This document shows, one piece after another, positions 52,980-63,596 of a stretch of DNA of 64,000 nt. The position numbers were made by a program, and so were the translations under genes. Positions within the stretch are counted from its first letter, which is position 1. Every line of letters begins with the position of its first letter. This DNA is from Aureococcus anophagefferens (lineage: Eukaryota; Sar; Pelagophyceae; Pelagomonadales; Pelagomonadaceae), in assembly GCF_000186865.1 (NCBI RefSeq), contig NW_008705562.1:2445837-2509836 (forward strand), in the 5' to 3' direction. The notes beneath the pieces are model-generated. The model did no database searches. It worked only from the letters and a program-made list of their open reading frames with translations, and was not told the origin of the DNA.

Positions 52980-55900
52980 CTAGTGGAACTCGTCCTTCTG
53001 GGTCCACGCGTCCGTCGCGGCCTCGTTCTCGTAGTAGGAGAAGAGGTCCGTCGGGTTCGCGGCGAGGATCTCGCCCTTGGCGTGCTTCGTGAGGCTCGCG
53101 GCGATCATCTCGAAGACCTGGGCGTTGGTGACGAGGGCGATGTTGAAGTCCGCGGCCGCGCGGCGGATGAGGTAGTTGTCCGCGAGGCGCGTCGACTCCG
53201 GCGCGTGGAGGTTCACCGCGAGCTTGATCTTGCCGTCGCGGATGAGCGCGACGGCGTCGTCGGGGCCGCCGGGCGCGTCGCCGGCGTCCGTCGGGAAGGC
53301 GACCTCGGCGCAGGGCACGCCGCGGCCGCTGAGGTACGCGGCCGTCGCGGCGGTGCCCACGAGCTCGTAGCCGAGGCTCGAGAGCTGGTACGCGGGCGCG
53401 AGCGCGCGGTGCGCCAGGGGCTTGGCGAAGCTCACGAGCACCTTCTCGCCGTCGCCGGCCGTGGGCAGCTTCATCGTCGTCGCCAGCAGCGCCTTGAGGA
53501 AGGCCTCCTCCTTGTCCTTGCCGAAGCACGCGACCTCGCCCGTCGACGACATCTCGACGCCGAGCGCCGGGTCCGCGCCGCGGAGGCGGCTGAAGGAGAA
53601 CATGGGCGCCTTGACGGCGACGAAGTTCTCCGGCGCCGCGCCCGCGGTGGGGTAGAGCTGGGGCAGCTTCGCCGGGTCCGGCAGCGGCAGGCCCGCGAGC
53701 ACGCGCGTCGCGACGTCCGCGAAGTCGACGCCCGTGGCCTTGGACACGAAGGGCACGGACCGCGACGCGCGCAGGTTGCACTCGATGATGCGCACGTCGT
53801 TCATGGACGGGAAGGAGCCGTCGAGCTCGTCCTCGGGCCGCGACTCCGCGTCGCGCGCGCGGCCGCCGACGAGGAACTGGATGTTGAACGGCCCGCTGAT
53901 GTTGAGCTGCCGGACGACCTCGGCCGTGGCGTCGCGCGCGCGGTTCAGCGTGTAGTCGCTCAGGGACTGGGGCGGCAGGAGCAGCGTCGCGTCGCCGCTG
54001 TGGACGCCCGCGTCCTCGACGTGCTCGTGCGCCTGCGCGCAGACGACGACGCCGTCCTTGGCGACGCCGTCCATCTCGAGCTCGCGCGCGCCGCGCACGA
54101 ACTGGGACACGACGACGGGGAAGTCGCGGCTCACCTCCTTGGCGACGTCGAGGTGGGCCCGCAGGGACGCCTCGTCGCGGCAGACCTTCATCGCCGCGCC
54201 GCTGAGCACGAACGACGGCCGGACGAGCACGGGGTAGCCGACGTCGTCGGCGAAGGCCACGGCGGACGCGTGGCTCTCGAGCTCGGCCCACTTGGGCTGG
54301 TCGACGCCCGCCGCGTCCATGAGCGCCGAGAACTTGGAGCGGTCCTCGGCCGCGTCGATCATGTCGGGGTGCGTGCCGAGGATCGTTCCCCCGGCCTCGT
54401 GCACGGGCACGGCGAGGTTCTGGGGGATCTGGCCGCCCATGGAGACGACGACGCCGTTGTCGACCTTCTCCATGTCGTAGATGTCCATGACGCGCTCCTT
54501 GGAGAGCTCCTCGAAGTAGAGCGCGTCGCACTCGTCGTAGTCCGTCGACACGGTCTCGGGGTTGCAGTTGACCATGATGCCGCGCCGGCCCGACTCGCGC
54601 AGCGCGCGCATGGCCGACACGGCGCACCAGTCGAACTCGACGCTGGACCCGATGCGGTAGGGCCCGCTGCCCAGGACCATGGTGCCGCCGAGGCCGTCCG
54701 CGCCGGACGCGACGTCGTCGTCGTCGCCGTGGTACGTCGTGTAGAGGTAGTTCGTCTGCGCCGCGTACTCCGCGGCGAGCGTGTCGATCTGCTTGACGAC
54801 GGGCGTGACGCCCAGGGCCTTGCGCGCGGCGCGCACGGCGTCGTCGGACGTGCCGAGCTGCTTCGCGATCTGGTCGTCGGTGAAGCCGAGCTGCTTCGCG
54901 CGCCGCAGCGCGTCCGCGCCCGCGCCCGCGGCGAGGTCCGTCTTCAGCGCCGCCCAGAAGGCGCCGTCGCGGCCGACGGCGGCGATCTTCTCGAGGCGCG
55001 AGAGGAACCAGTCGTCGATCTTCGTGAGCTCGCGGACCCGGTCCTTGTCCCAGCCGCCGGCGTTGCGGTACATGGCCTCGGCGATGGACCAGACGCGGCG
55101 GTCCGTGGGCACGACCAGCTTCCGCTCGAGCTCGGCGTCGGCCGTGTCCAGCGGCGCGACGGGCTCGAAGCCCGGGTTCGCCGGGTCGACCATGCGCAGC
55201 GCCTTCTGGAACGACTCCTCGAACGTCCGGCCGATGGCCATGACCTCGCCGACGGACGCCATGGCGGAGCCGAGCACGCGCTGGGCGCCGGCGAACTTGG
55301 ACAGGTCCCAGCGCGGGAACTTGGTGACGCAGTAGTCCAGCGCGGGCTCGAAGCCCATGATCGTCGCGCCGCCCGTGACCGAGTTCCGCAGCTCCGGCAG
55401 CGTGACGCCCATCGCGAGCTTCGCGGCCACAAAGGCCAGCGGGTAGCCCGTGGCCTTGGAGGCCAGCGCCGAGGACCGCGAGAGCCGCGGGTTCACCTCG
55501 ATGATGCAGTACTCGAGGGACGTCGGGTGGAGCGCGTACTGGATGTTGCACTCGCCGACGATGCCGAGGTGGCGGACGACGCGGAGCGCCGCGGACCGCA
55601 GCATGTGGTACTCCTCGTTGCTCAGGGTCTGCGACGGCGCCACGACGATGGAGTCGCCCGTGTGCACGCCCAGGGGGTCGAAGTTCTCCATGTTGCAGAC
55701 CGTGATGCAGTTGTCCGCGACGTCGCGGACGACCTCGTACTCGACCTCCTTCCAGCCGAGCATGGACTTCTCGATGAGGAGCTGGGGCGACACGGCCAGA
55801 GCCTTGGTCGCCAGCGCCTCGAGCTCGCCGGCGTCCGCGCAGATGCCGCTGCCGAGGCCGCCGAGCGCGAACGCCGCGCGGCACATGAGCGGGTAGCCGA

Positions 55901-58038
55901 CCTTCTCGCCGGCCGCGAGCGCGCCGGCGACGGAGTCGACGGCGAGCGAGTTCGCGCAGGGCTCGTCGATCTCCAGGCACTTGTTCTTGAAGATCTCGCG
56001 GTCCTCGGTCGCGATGACCGTGTCGATGGACGTGCCGAGCACGCGGACGCCGTGCTTGCTGAGCACGCCGGAGTGGTCGAGCTCGATGCCGCAGTTCAGC
56101 GCCGTCTGGCCGCCCATGGAGATGAGCACGGCGTCGGGCTTCTCCTTGGCGATGACGGACTCGACGTAGGGCGGCGTCACGGGCAGGAAGAAGACGCGGT
56201 CCGCGGCGCCCGGGTCCGCGAGGCGCTCGGCCTCGGACTTGGCCGGGTCGACGTTCGTCTGCACGGACGCGATGTTCGGGTTCATGAGCACGACCTCGAC
56301 GCCCTCCTCCTTGAGCGCCTTGATGGCCTGGGCGCCGCTGTAGTCGAACTCGCCCGCCTGGCCGATGGACAGGCCGCCCGAGCCGAGCAGCAGCACCTTC
56401 TTCGGGAACTCGGGCTGGGGCGCGGACGACGCCATCTTCGGCCAGACCAGAGCCTCCGCCGGCGCGGCGCCGCCGGGCACGCGGCCCGCCTTGTGGCGCG
56501 AGCACGCGTCGACGAAGACGTCGAAGAGGTAGTACGCGTCCGTCGGCCCGCCGTTCGCCTCCGGGTGGAACTGGGCCGTGAAGTAGGGCTTGGACGCGTG
56601 GACGAGGCCCTCGTTGCTGCCGTCGTTGGCGTTGGTGTAGAGCGTGCGCCAGCCCTCGGGCAGGTCCGTGTCGTCGACGGCGAAGCCGTGGTTCTGCGAC
56701 GTGACCATGCACGCGCCGGGGTGCAAGGCGTCGAGCACGGGCTGGTTCTGGCCCCGGTTGCCGAAGCGGAGCTTCGTCGTCTTGGCGCCGGCGGCGAGGC
56801 CCGTGAGCTGGTTGCCGAGGCAGATGCCGAAGACGGGGCGCACGGCGTCGCCCTCGCGCGCCAGCGTCTTCCGCAGCTCCGCGATCGTCGCCGCGCACTG
56901 CTCCGGGTCGCCGGGCCCGTTGGAGAGGAAGAGGCCGTCGTAGTCGTCGAGGACGCCGTCGAAGTCGTGGTCCCAGGGCACGGCGAGCACGCTGACGCCG
57001 CGCGCGTTCAGCTCGCGGACCATGTTCGCCTTCATGCCGCAGTCGACCTGGGAACGGGGCGATGCGACGTCGCTTCGACGCGGACGTTCCGCGCGCGCGC
57101 GCGCCAAGAAAAGCATCCGCGCTTCGAGACCGTTCCGAGAGATGACCGCTCGTCCAAACATCAGCCAAAACGAGTGGGAAACGGCCGAGATCGGAGCCTC
57201 TGAAGTTGGGAACGTCGCGCCCGTTTCCCGCCCCGCGGTCGACGGCGACGACCTTGAGGCGCTCGTTCGGGGCCTCGTAGAGCTTCGGCGCGGCCAGGGA
57301 CACCTCGTCGACGAGGTGGCGCGCGCGCAACGCGACGGACTCGGGCGCCGCCGGGTCGACGTCGCGCAGCGCGGCGACGCCGCCGTCGCCGAGGCGCTCG
57401 ATGCGGCCGAGCATCGACCCGCGCTCGCGGAGCACCTTGGTCAGGCGCCGCGTGTCGACGCCCGTGACGCCGGGCACGCCGGACTTGGCGAGCCAGGCGC
57501 CGAGGGACTGGGTCGCGTCCCAGTGGCTGTAGTCCGCGGAGTAGTCCTGGCAGACGACGGCCGTCGCGTGGATCGCCTCGGACTCGAAGGTCTTCCGCGG
57601 CAGCAGGGGCTGCGCCGCGTCGCGGAGCGTCTCGTCGGGCACGCCGTAGTTGCCGACCATGGGGTAGGTCATCGTCAGGCACTGGCCGCGGTAGGACGGG
57701 TCCGTGAGCGCCTCGGCGTAGCCGACCATGCCCGTCTGGAACACGACCTCGCCGAACGTGCCGTCCGCGGGCACCTCGGCGCCGAAGGACCGGCCCTCGA
57801 AGACGGAGCCGTCCTCGAGGACGATGGCGACGCGCGCGTAGGTCGACGGGTCGCTGCCGTTCTTGCTCGAGCTGCTGAAGACGACGCCGCCGCGCGCGCG
57901 GAGCGCCGCCGCGACCGGCCGCGGCTTGCGCCGCTGGAGCGCCGCGAGCGGGCGCAGCGTCCGCAGCTGCCGCGACAGCTGCTGGGCCCGCCGCGGGCCC
58001 GCGGGCGTCGCCCGCTGGATGATCAGGCGGCGCATCAT
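52980..58038 (-). CDS. Carbamoyl-phosphate synthetase, glutamine-dependent, single chain
   Basis: Exons 58038-57244 and 57047-52980 give 1,620 residues; the 196-nt GT-AG intron has phase 0. An Arg-rich leader (about 1-55) suggests an organelle. Residues about 65-265 are the CarA N-domain (FGEVVFQTGMVGYAEALTDP). The glutaminase follows with VFGICLGNQLTGLA (nucleophile Cys about 341) and FHPEANGGP. The two ATP-grasp halves begin LLGSGGLSIGQAGEFDYSG and VLGSGPYRIGSSVEFDWCAV, with IEVNPRLSRSSAL and IECNLRASRSVPFVSK. The C-terminus is an MGS-like regulatory domain. Aspartate transcarbamylase and dihydroorotase are absent, unlike animal CAD. It makes carbamoyl phosphate for pyrimidines or, if mitochondrial, arginine/urea metabolism. 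Divergent from PurE. Confidence 0.93.
57048..57237 (-). mobile_element. Introner-like element forming the CPSII intron
   Basis: The 190-bp insert is flanked by GTCGAC at 57042-57047 and 57238-57243 (9 of 10 identical if extended to CGC[A/G]GTCGAC). On the coding strand the intron starts with the GT of the upstream copy and ends in CAG directly before the second copy, so splicing restores the original codons for Val-Asp. Ends are imperfect inverted repeats (CTGGGAACGGGGCG against GCGGGAAACGGGCG). The core aligns without gaps over about 100 bp with the element at 37038-37238. Confidence 0.75.
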
Positions 58039-58694
58039 GGCGCCGAGCGAGCCTTGAAAGCGCTGATTCCCGTGTCGAATCGCTGAAGAGCGACGCGCAC
58101 GGCTGAAGACGAGGAACGCGGCGGCTGCCAAGCAGCGCCGGAGGTAGGCGATGTTTCACGCGGTCAGAGGCGGCGCAGCACGGACCGAACGCAGCCTTCT
58201 CACCTCTCGTCTCGCCGGTGCGACGAGAGGGCAAGGCGAGGTGTCGTTGATGGGATGCAATGCGTCCGCTCGCTCATTCGCTCGGACAGTTGTCCTGGCA
58301 TGGCCCGGCTACGAGGGCTCGTCGCGCCGCCAGCGGGCGGACGCCAGGGTTCCCAAGGTCGGCGAGCCTGGCTACGAGGGCCCGTCGTGCCAGAACGGCA
58401 CGCAGAAGTGGAACAGTCGGACCTGCTCCAACTCCGGCACCGAGGTCGCCGCGTTCCTCTGCCCCCCGGGCCGGGTGCCGCGGCCGCCGCGGCGCTCGGG
58501 CCGCCGCGCGCAACCGAGTGGAATCGAGGCTTATGGTGGTGGACACTGTCGCCGCCGCCGCGCGGTGGCGCCGGCTCGAAGCGACGCCTAAGCCGCCGCC
58601 ATACGGATGCTAGCGCGCGCGCCGGCCACCGTGAACGACACACATGCCCGGAGAGCACTCAAAGAGAGCGCGCCTGCCGCCTCGAGCACTAGCC
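58039..58694. promoter_or_regulatory. Divergent promoter region between CPSII and PurE
   Basis: About 650 bp separates the two divergent start codons. No gene is supported. Two near-copies of GGCTACGAGGGC[T/C]CGTCG occur at 58308-58325 and 58370-58387, a possible regulatory repeat. A shared promoter is inferred only from arrangement. Confidence 0.4.
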
Positions 58695-59249
58695 ATGTCG
58701 ACGCCGCCGCTCGTCGGCGTCATCATGGGCTCCGACAGCGACCTGCCGGTCATGAAGGCCTGCTGCGAGATGCTCGACAAGTTCGGCGTGCCCTACGAGT
58801 GCACCATCGTGTCCGCGCACCGCACGCCGCAGCGGCTCTGCGAGTACGCGTCGGGCGCCAAGGCGCGGGGCCTGCGCGTCGTCGTCGCCGGCGCCGGCGG
58901 CGCGGCGCACCTGCCGGGCATGGTCGCGGCGATGACGACGCTGCCCGTCGTCGGCGTGCCCGTGAAGACGTCCGCGCTGTCGGGCGTCGACTCCCTCTAC
59001 TCCATCGTGCAGATGCCGCGCGGCGTGCCCGTCGCGACGGTCGCCATCGGCAACGCGACGAACGCGGGCGTGCTCGCCGCGCGCATCCTCGCGTCCGCGC
59101 CGGGCATGGACGCGCTCGCGGCCCGGCTCCAGGCCTACGCGGACGCGCAGCGCGACGAGGTCCTCGCCAAGGCCGCGACGCTCGAGGGCGCGGGCCACGC
59201 GGCCTACCTCGCCGCCGACGGCGCGCCGAAGAGTTCCACGGTCATGTAG
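58695..59249 (+). CDS. purE: PurE, N5-CAIR mutase (class I)
   Basis: ATG 58695 gives 184 residues, the size of stand-alone PurE. Motifs: [20 protein letters not shown] (the GSDSD phosphate loop), [16 protein letters not shown] (catalytic His), [20 protein letters not shown], and [20 protein letters not shown]. The HLPGM and GNATNA forms match class I PurE, which isomerises N5-carboxyaminoimidazole ribonucleotide to CAIR, the sixth step of purine synthesis. PurK is not in the window; in some eukaryotes PurE and PurK are fused, which is not the case here. An upstream in-frame ATG at 58644 would add 17 basic residues. Confidence 0.92.
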   Translation: MSTPPLVGVIMGSDSDLPVMKACCEMLDKFGVPYECTIVSAHRTPQRLCEYASGAKARGLRVVVAGAGGAAHLPGMVAAMTTLPVVGVPVKTSALSGVDSLYSIVQMPRGVPVATVAIGNATNAGVLAARILASAPGMDALAARLQAYADAQRDEVLAKAATLEGAGHAAYLAADGAPKSSTVM

Positions 59250-59267
59250 GACGGACACGTAAGCGCG

Positions 59268-62062
59268 CTACACGATGCGCCGGCCCGCGCCGAGCTCCGC
59301 GAGGAGGCACGCGAGCGCCGCGTCCGCGGCGACGGGCTCCGGCGAGATCTGGTTCACGAGCACGGCGACGCCGAGGCCGTCCTCCGGGTCGGCGAAGGCG
59401 AACATCTGGCCGAGGACGCGGGCCCGTCGCCCGCGGCGTCGCGCGCGGCCTCGAAGTCGCGGTGGAGGTCGTCGACCTGGTACGGGTCCAGGATGGGGCC
59501 GCGACCGGATTCCACCGCGCCGCCGTGCGCGAGCGCGCCGTAGACCGCGGCGAGGCCCGCCGCCGTCGCGTGCATCGTCGTCGACGGCAGGAGCACGGAC
59601 GCGCAGGCCGGCTCGTTGATGAGCCGCGGGTCCGGCACGACGCCGCCCTCGCCGAGCGCGGCGCCCGCGGCGTCGACGACGTCCTCGGGCACGCACGTGA
59701 GCGCGAGGCGCTCGAAGGCGCGGAGCGCGTCGCCCGCGCCGTCCTTCCGGGGCGCGAGGCGCGCGGCGACGTGGCGCTCGACGCCGAGCGGCTTCAGGAG
59801 CCGGCGCGTGAGCAAGGCGTCGAAGGGCTCGCGCCGGGCCTCGTTTCGCGCCGTCGCGAGCCGCTCGAGCGCGCCGCCGACGAGCCAGCCGTGGCTCACG
59901 GCGTGGTACTCGTAGCGGCCCCGCGCCGCCGGGTCCGGCGCCGCGTGCTTCGCGAGCCACCGCTGGCAGCCGCGCCAGCCCGCGGGCGACGCGTCGCGGC
60001 GCAGCGCGTCGCCGTCGAGCGCCGCGAGGGCTCGCGCGAACGCCGGCGGCGTCGCGCCCGCGAGGCCCGCCCGGTGCTCGAGGAGCTCGCGGAACGTGAT
60101 GCTCTCCTTGCCCCGCGAGGCGAAGAGCGGCCACTTGGACGCGACCGCGTCGTCGTAGGCGAAGGCGCCGTCGGCGGCGCAGCAGTACGCGAGCGCCGCC
60201 GTGACGCCCTTGCCGCCGGACCAGATGGGGAAGAGCGTGTCCTCCTGCACGGGCCGCCCGTCCGTGGGCCCCCGGTCGCCGCACCACTCGGACACGACCT
60301 TCCGGCCGTACTTGTACGCGCAGACCTGGATGCCGCGGGCCGCGCCGGACGCGCAGAGCTCGCGGAGGCAGTCGAAGACGCGCGACCCGGACGCGTTCGG
60401 GTCGCCCGGCGCCCGCGGCGGCGGCCGGAGGCTCGCGCGGCGGTGCCGCTCCGTCGCGAGCGCGAGCCGCGCCGCCGGCCGCATGGCCCGGAGGTAGCTG
60501 TGCGACGCGCCGAGGGACACGGCGATGCCCCGGAGGCAGCCGACGACGCGCAGCACGAACAAAATCGTCCCCGGCGTCGCCTGGGACGCGTAGAGCTTGC
60601 CCGTCGCGCCGCAGACGTGCTCCGGCGCGTCGCCGCCGCCGCGGTCGTCGTCGTCGCTCTCCGTGTCCTCGCGGTCCGCGTCGTCGTCGCCCTCGTCGAT
60701 CTCGCTCGCCTGGGCCCGCGGCGACGCCGCCTGCGGCGCCACGGGCCGGAAGTCGAAGCCGAAGAACGGCGCCGGCGCCGGCGGCGGCGGCGGCGCGCGC
60801 GGCGCCGCGGCCGCGGCCTCGGACCGCCGCTGCCGCTGGCGGCGCCGGTCGTCGAAGGCCGCGCGCTGGGCGCGGCCGCCGCGCCGCCCGCCGACGGACG
60901 CGTCGCGGAAGAGGAACTGGGCGACGTCGAGCGCGTGGCGCGCGTCGAGGCCCTCGCCACCGCGCCCGGCGAGCTTGTCGAGGCTCAGCGCGCGGACGGC
61001 CGCGACGACGCCCGCCGCGTCGCTCTCCGCCGCGGCGAGGACGAGCCGCGCGATGCCCAACCGACTCGGCTCCGGCAGCACCTTCGTCAGCCCGAAGTCG
61101 AGGAGCACGGGCCGGCCGTCGGATTTTCGCACGAGGATGTTGCCCGGATGCGGGTCCGCGTTGAAGCGCCCGTCGATCAGGATGTTCGTCGCGAAGGCCT
61201 CGCTGATGTCGCCCAACAGCTCGTCGACGTCGACCTCGAGGCGCGACAGGGCCCGAGCGTCGTTGGGCTTGACGCCGTCGACGAACTCGAGCGGCAGGAG
61301 CCGCGCCGTCGGCCGCACGCGGCCGCTCCGGATCACGCCGGGCACGGTGCAGGCGCAGCCCGCGGACCGCAGCGCGTCGCCGACGAGGTCCGTGTTCAGC
61401 GCCTCGCGCTCGAAGTCGAGCTCGCGCTTCGTCTCGTCGATCCACTCCCGCAGCAGTTCCCGGAAGTCGTGCTCCGGCTTCTGCGCCGCGACGTACTCGC
61501 AGAGGTACGTGGCGTTCTCGAGGTCCTGGAGCACGACCTGGCGCACGCCGCGGTGCTGCACCTTGAGCACGACGTCCGCGCCGCCCCTGAGCGTCGCCCG
61601 GTGCACCTGCGCGATGGACGCGGCCGCGAGCGGCTCCGCGCTCACGGACTCGAAGAGGTCCGCGAAGTCGGCGCCGAGCTCCTCGGCGAGCGTGGTCGCG
61701 ACCTCGCGGTAGGGCCGCGGCGGCACGCTGTCCTGGAGCTGGGCCAGCGCGGCGATCCAGGGCTCGGGCAGCACGTCCGTGCGGCTGCTCATGAACTGCG
61801 CGAGCTTCACCCAGAGGCCCAGCAGCGACGTCGCGTGCCAGACGGCGACGGACGCGAGCCGCGTGTGCGCGTCGGCCCAGTGCTTCTCCAAGGCCTCGCC
61901 GTAGAGGTGCTCCGCCTGCTCCTCGTAGGAGCAGTAGGTGTTGAAAATGTAGTAGGCCGCGCCGTAGACCTGGAGCCGCCGCGCGAGCAGCGCCGCGCTG
62001 TGGAACGGGTAGAGCAGCGTGTCCGTGACCTTCTCCGTGAGGGATTGGCCCGCGGGGGGCAT
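59268..62062 (-). CDS. ABC1/ADCK kinase-beta-lactamase fusion (frameshift near 3' end)
   Basis: From ATG 62062, residues about 60-420 are an ABC1-type atypical kinase: WVKLAQFMSSRTDVLPEPWI (the KxGQ-like motif), LAAASIAQVHRATLRGGADV with the Ala-rich loop and Lys, FNADPHPGNIL and VLLDFGLTKVLP. After an acidic linker, residues about 600-880 form a class C beta-lactamase-like domain: LFPIWSGGKGVTAALAYCC (SxxK), RYEYHAVSHGWLVGGALERL (Tyr motif). Plant homologues with this fusion exist. At about 59420-59440 the frame changes: the family ending LGQMFAFADPEDGLGVAVLV lies in the next frame, to stop 59268. No intron fits, so a one-base indel or assembly error is likely. It may act in plastid lipid or quinone metabolism; the substrate is unknown. 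Confidence 0.8.
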
Positions 62063-62435
62063 CGTGGCGGCCGCGGCGATGACGACGGCTCAGAGGCTGC
62101 CACGGGAGCAAGCTTCGACGGCGTCCATGCCCACGCGGGATAAGGAGCTGTTTGCCACACCACGGCATGGAGCGTTTCTTCGGCGAGGGCCGGGGGGTTA
62201 ACCGGGGGATGTCTGTGCGCGCTGGTCGACCCGGGAGTACTAGGGGCGCTCGCCCGCCGACCACGTCGCGGTCGGCGAATCCGCCCGGTGGGCGTTCGCG
62301 CGAGCAGTCGCGCACGAGGTCTTATGGGTGCCGCTATCCACGAGGCGCTGCCGCGGTTTTGGCCGGGGGTCGCGTCACAGCGGACGTCGACTGCAAAAAG
62401 CGATAGTCGACCAACACCGCGTCGCCGTGTGAACC
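62063..62435. promoter_or_regulatory. Divergent promoter region between ABC1K fusion and EF3-HEAT genes
   Basis: About 370 bp between divergent start codons. No gene or motif is supported. Confidence 0.4.
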
Positions 62436-63428
62436 ATGGCCGCCTTCGAGCCCCTCGTCGCGCTCTACGCCAAGGCCACGTCCGAGGCCGAGACTGATGC
62501 GCGCAAGAGCGCCGCCACCGAGCTCGCCGAGGCCATCAAGGGCCAGGGCGTCGCGGCGATCATGTCGATGGCGCTCCCGGCCAAGGTCATGGCCTCCCTC
62601 GCCGAGGCGAAGAACGTCGCGGCCCGCGAGGGCGCCGTCTTCGTCGTCCACGAGCTGCACAAGGCGCTCGGCCTCCACTCCGAGCCCTACTTCATGCTCA
62701 TGCTGCCCGCGCTCATCGAGCGGTACGACGACAAGGTCAAGGGCGTCGCGGCGGCGGTCGACGCGTGCCTCATGGCGTTCTTCCAGGCGGTGAACCCCTA
62801 CGCGGCGGCGACGCTCCTGCCCCACCTCTTCACGGGCATGTCGACGATCTCGTGGAAGACGAAGGTCGGGTGCCTCAAGCTCCTCGGCGCGCTCGCGCAC
62901 ACGGCGCCGACCCAGGTCGGCCAGCTCCTCCCCGAGATCGTGCCCAAGGTCACGGAGAACATGTGGGACACGAAGCCCGAGGTCAAGCAGGCGGCCAAGT
63001 CCTCCCTCGGCGAGTGCTGCACGGTCATCCACAACCCCGACGTGCAGCCGATCGTGCCCGTGCTCATCTCGGCGAACGCGAACCCCAAGGAGAACGTCAC
63101 GGCGCTGGACCGCCTCATGGGCACGACGTTCGTGTCCCAGGTCGACCGCCCGACGCTGGCCATCATTGTTCCCGTCCTCGGCCGCGGCCTCCGCGACCGC
63201 GACGTGCAGATGAAGCGCAAGTGCTGCGTCGTCGTCGACAACATGTGCAAACTCGTCTGCGACGCCAAGGACGTCGAGCCCTTCATCGACAAGCTCCTGC
63301 CCGAGCTCAAGCGCGTCGAGGAGGAGGTGCCCATCCCGGAGATCCGCGCGTACGGCGCGAAGGCCAAGGCGACGCTCGTCAAGGCCATCAAGGACGGCGG
63401 CGGCAAGGTCCCCGCCGAGTTCGAGTAG
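62436..63428 (+). CDS. EF3-type HEAT-repeat protein without ABC cassettes
   Basis: A 330-residue protein made only of HEAT repeats. It matches the N-terminal domain of eEF3: AREGAVFVVHELHKALGLHS, WKTKVGCLKLLGALAHTAPT, LLPEIVPKVTENMWDTKPEV, and GECCTVIHNPDVQPIVPVLI, followed by LMGTTFVSQVDRPTLAIIVP, GLRDRDVQMKRKCCVVVDNM and ELKRVEEEVPIPEIRAYGAK. Full eEF3 continues with a four-helix bundle and two ABC ATPase cassettes, about 1,000 residues; here a stop follows the HEAT domain and the next gene is on the other strand. It may be a ribosome-binding paralogue, regulator or competitor of eEF3. Codon bias is strong and no decay is seen. Confidence 0.85.
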   Translation: MAAFEPLVALYAKATSEAETDARKSAATELAEAIKGQGVAAIMSMALPAKVMASLAEAKNVAAREGAVFVVHELHKALGLHSEPYFMLMLPALIERYDDKVKGVAAAVDACLMAFFQAVNPYAAATLLPHLFTGMSTISWKTKVGCLKLLGALAHTAPTQVGQLLPEIVPKVTENMWDTKPEVKQAAKSSLGECCTVIHNPDVQPIVPVLISANANPKENVTALDRLMGTTFVSQVDRPTLAIIVPVLGRGLRDRDVQMKRKCCVVVDNMCKLVCDAKDVEPFIDKLLPELKRVEEEVPIPEIRAYGAKAKATLVKAIKDGGGKVPAEFE

Positions 63429-63596
63429 GCGCGCGCGCCGAAATACCCGCTAAAAAAACACAGACTATGCACACTTCGAGTTGCGGAGACCCGGCCCGTC
63501 GAAGGGCCACCAGCTAGTTCCAGTTCGAGCGGCATCCATGGACCCGTCGACGTCGACGGGCCACCATGATGCCAAGTCCCCCGAGGTGCGAAGACG

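Noticed and set aside
52983..57203. 1,400-codon open frame antisense to CPSII
   Set aside because: It mirrors the CPSII codon bias and encodes Arg/Ala/Val-rich low-complexity sequence with no domain.
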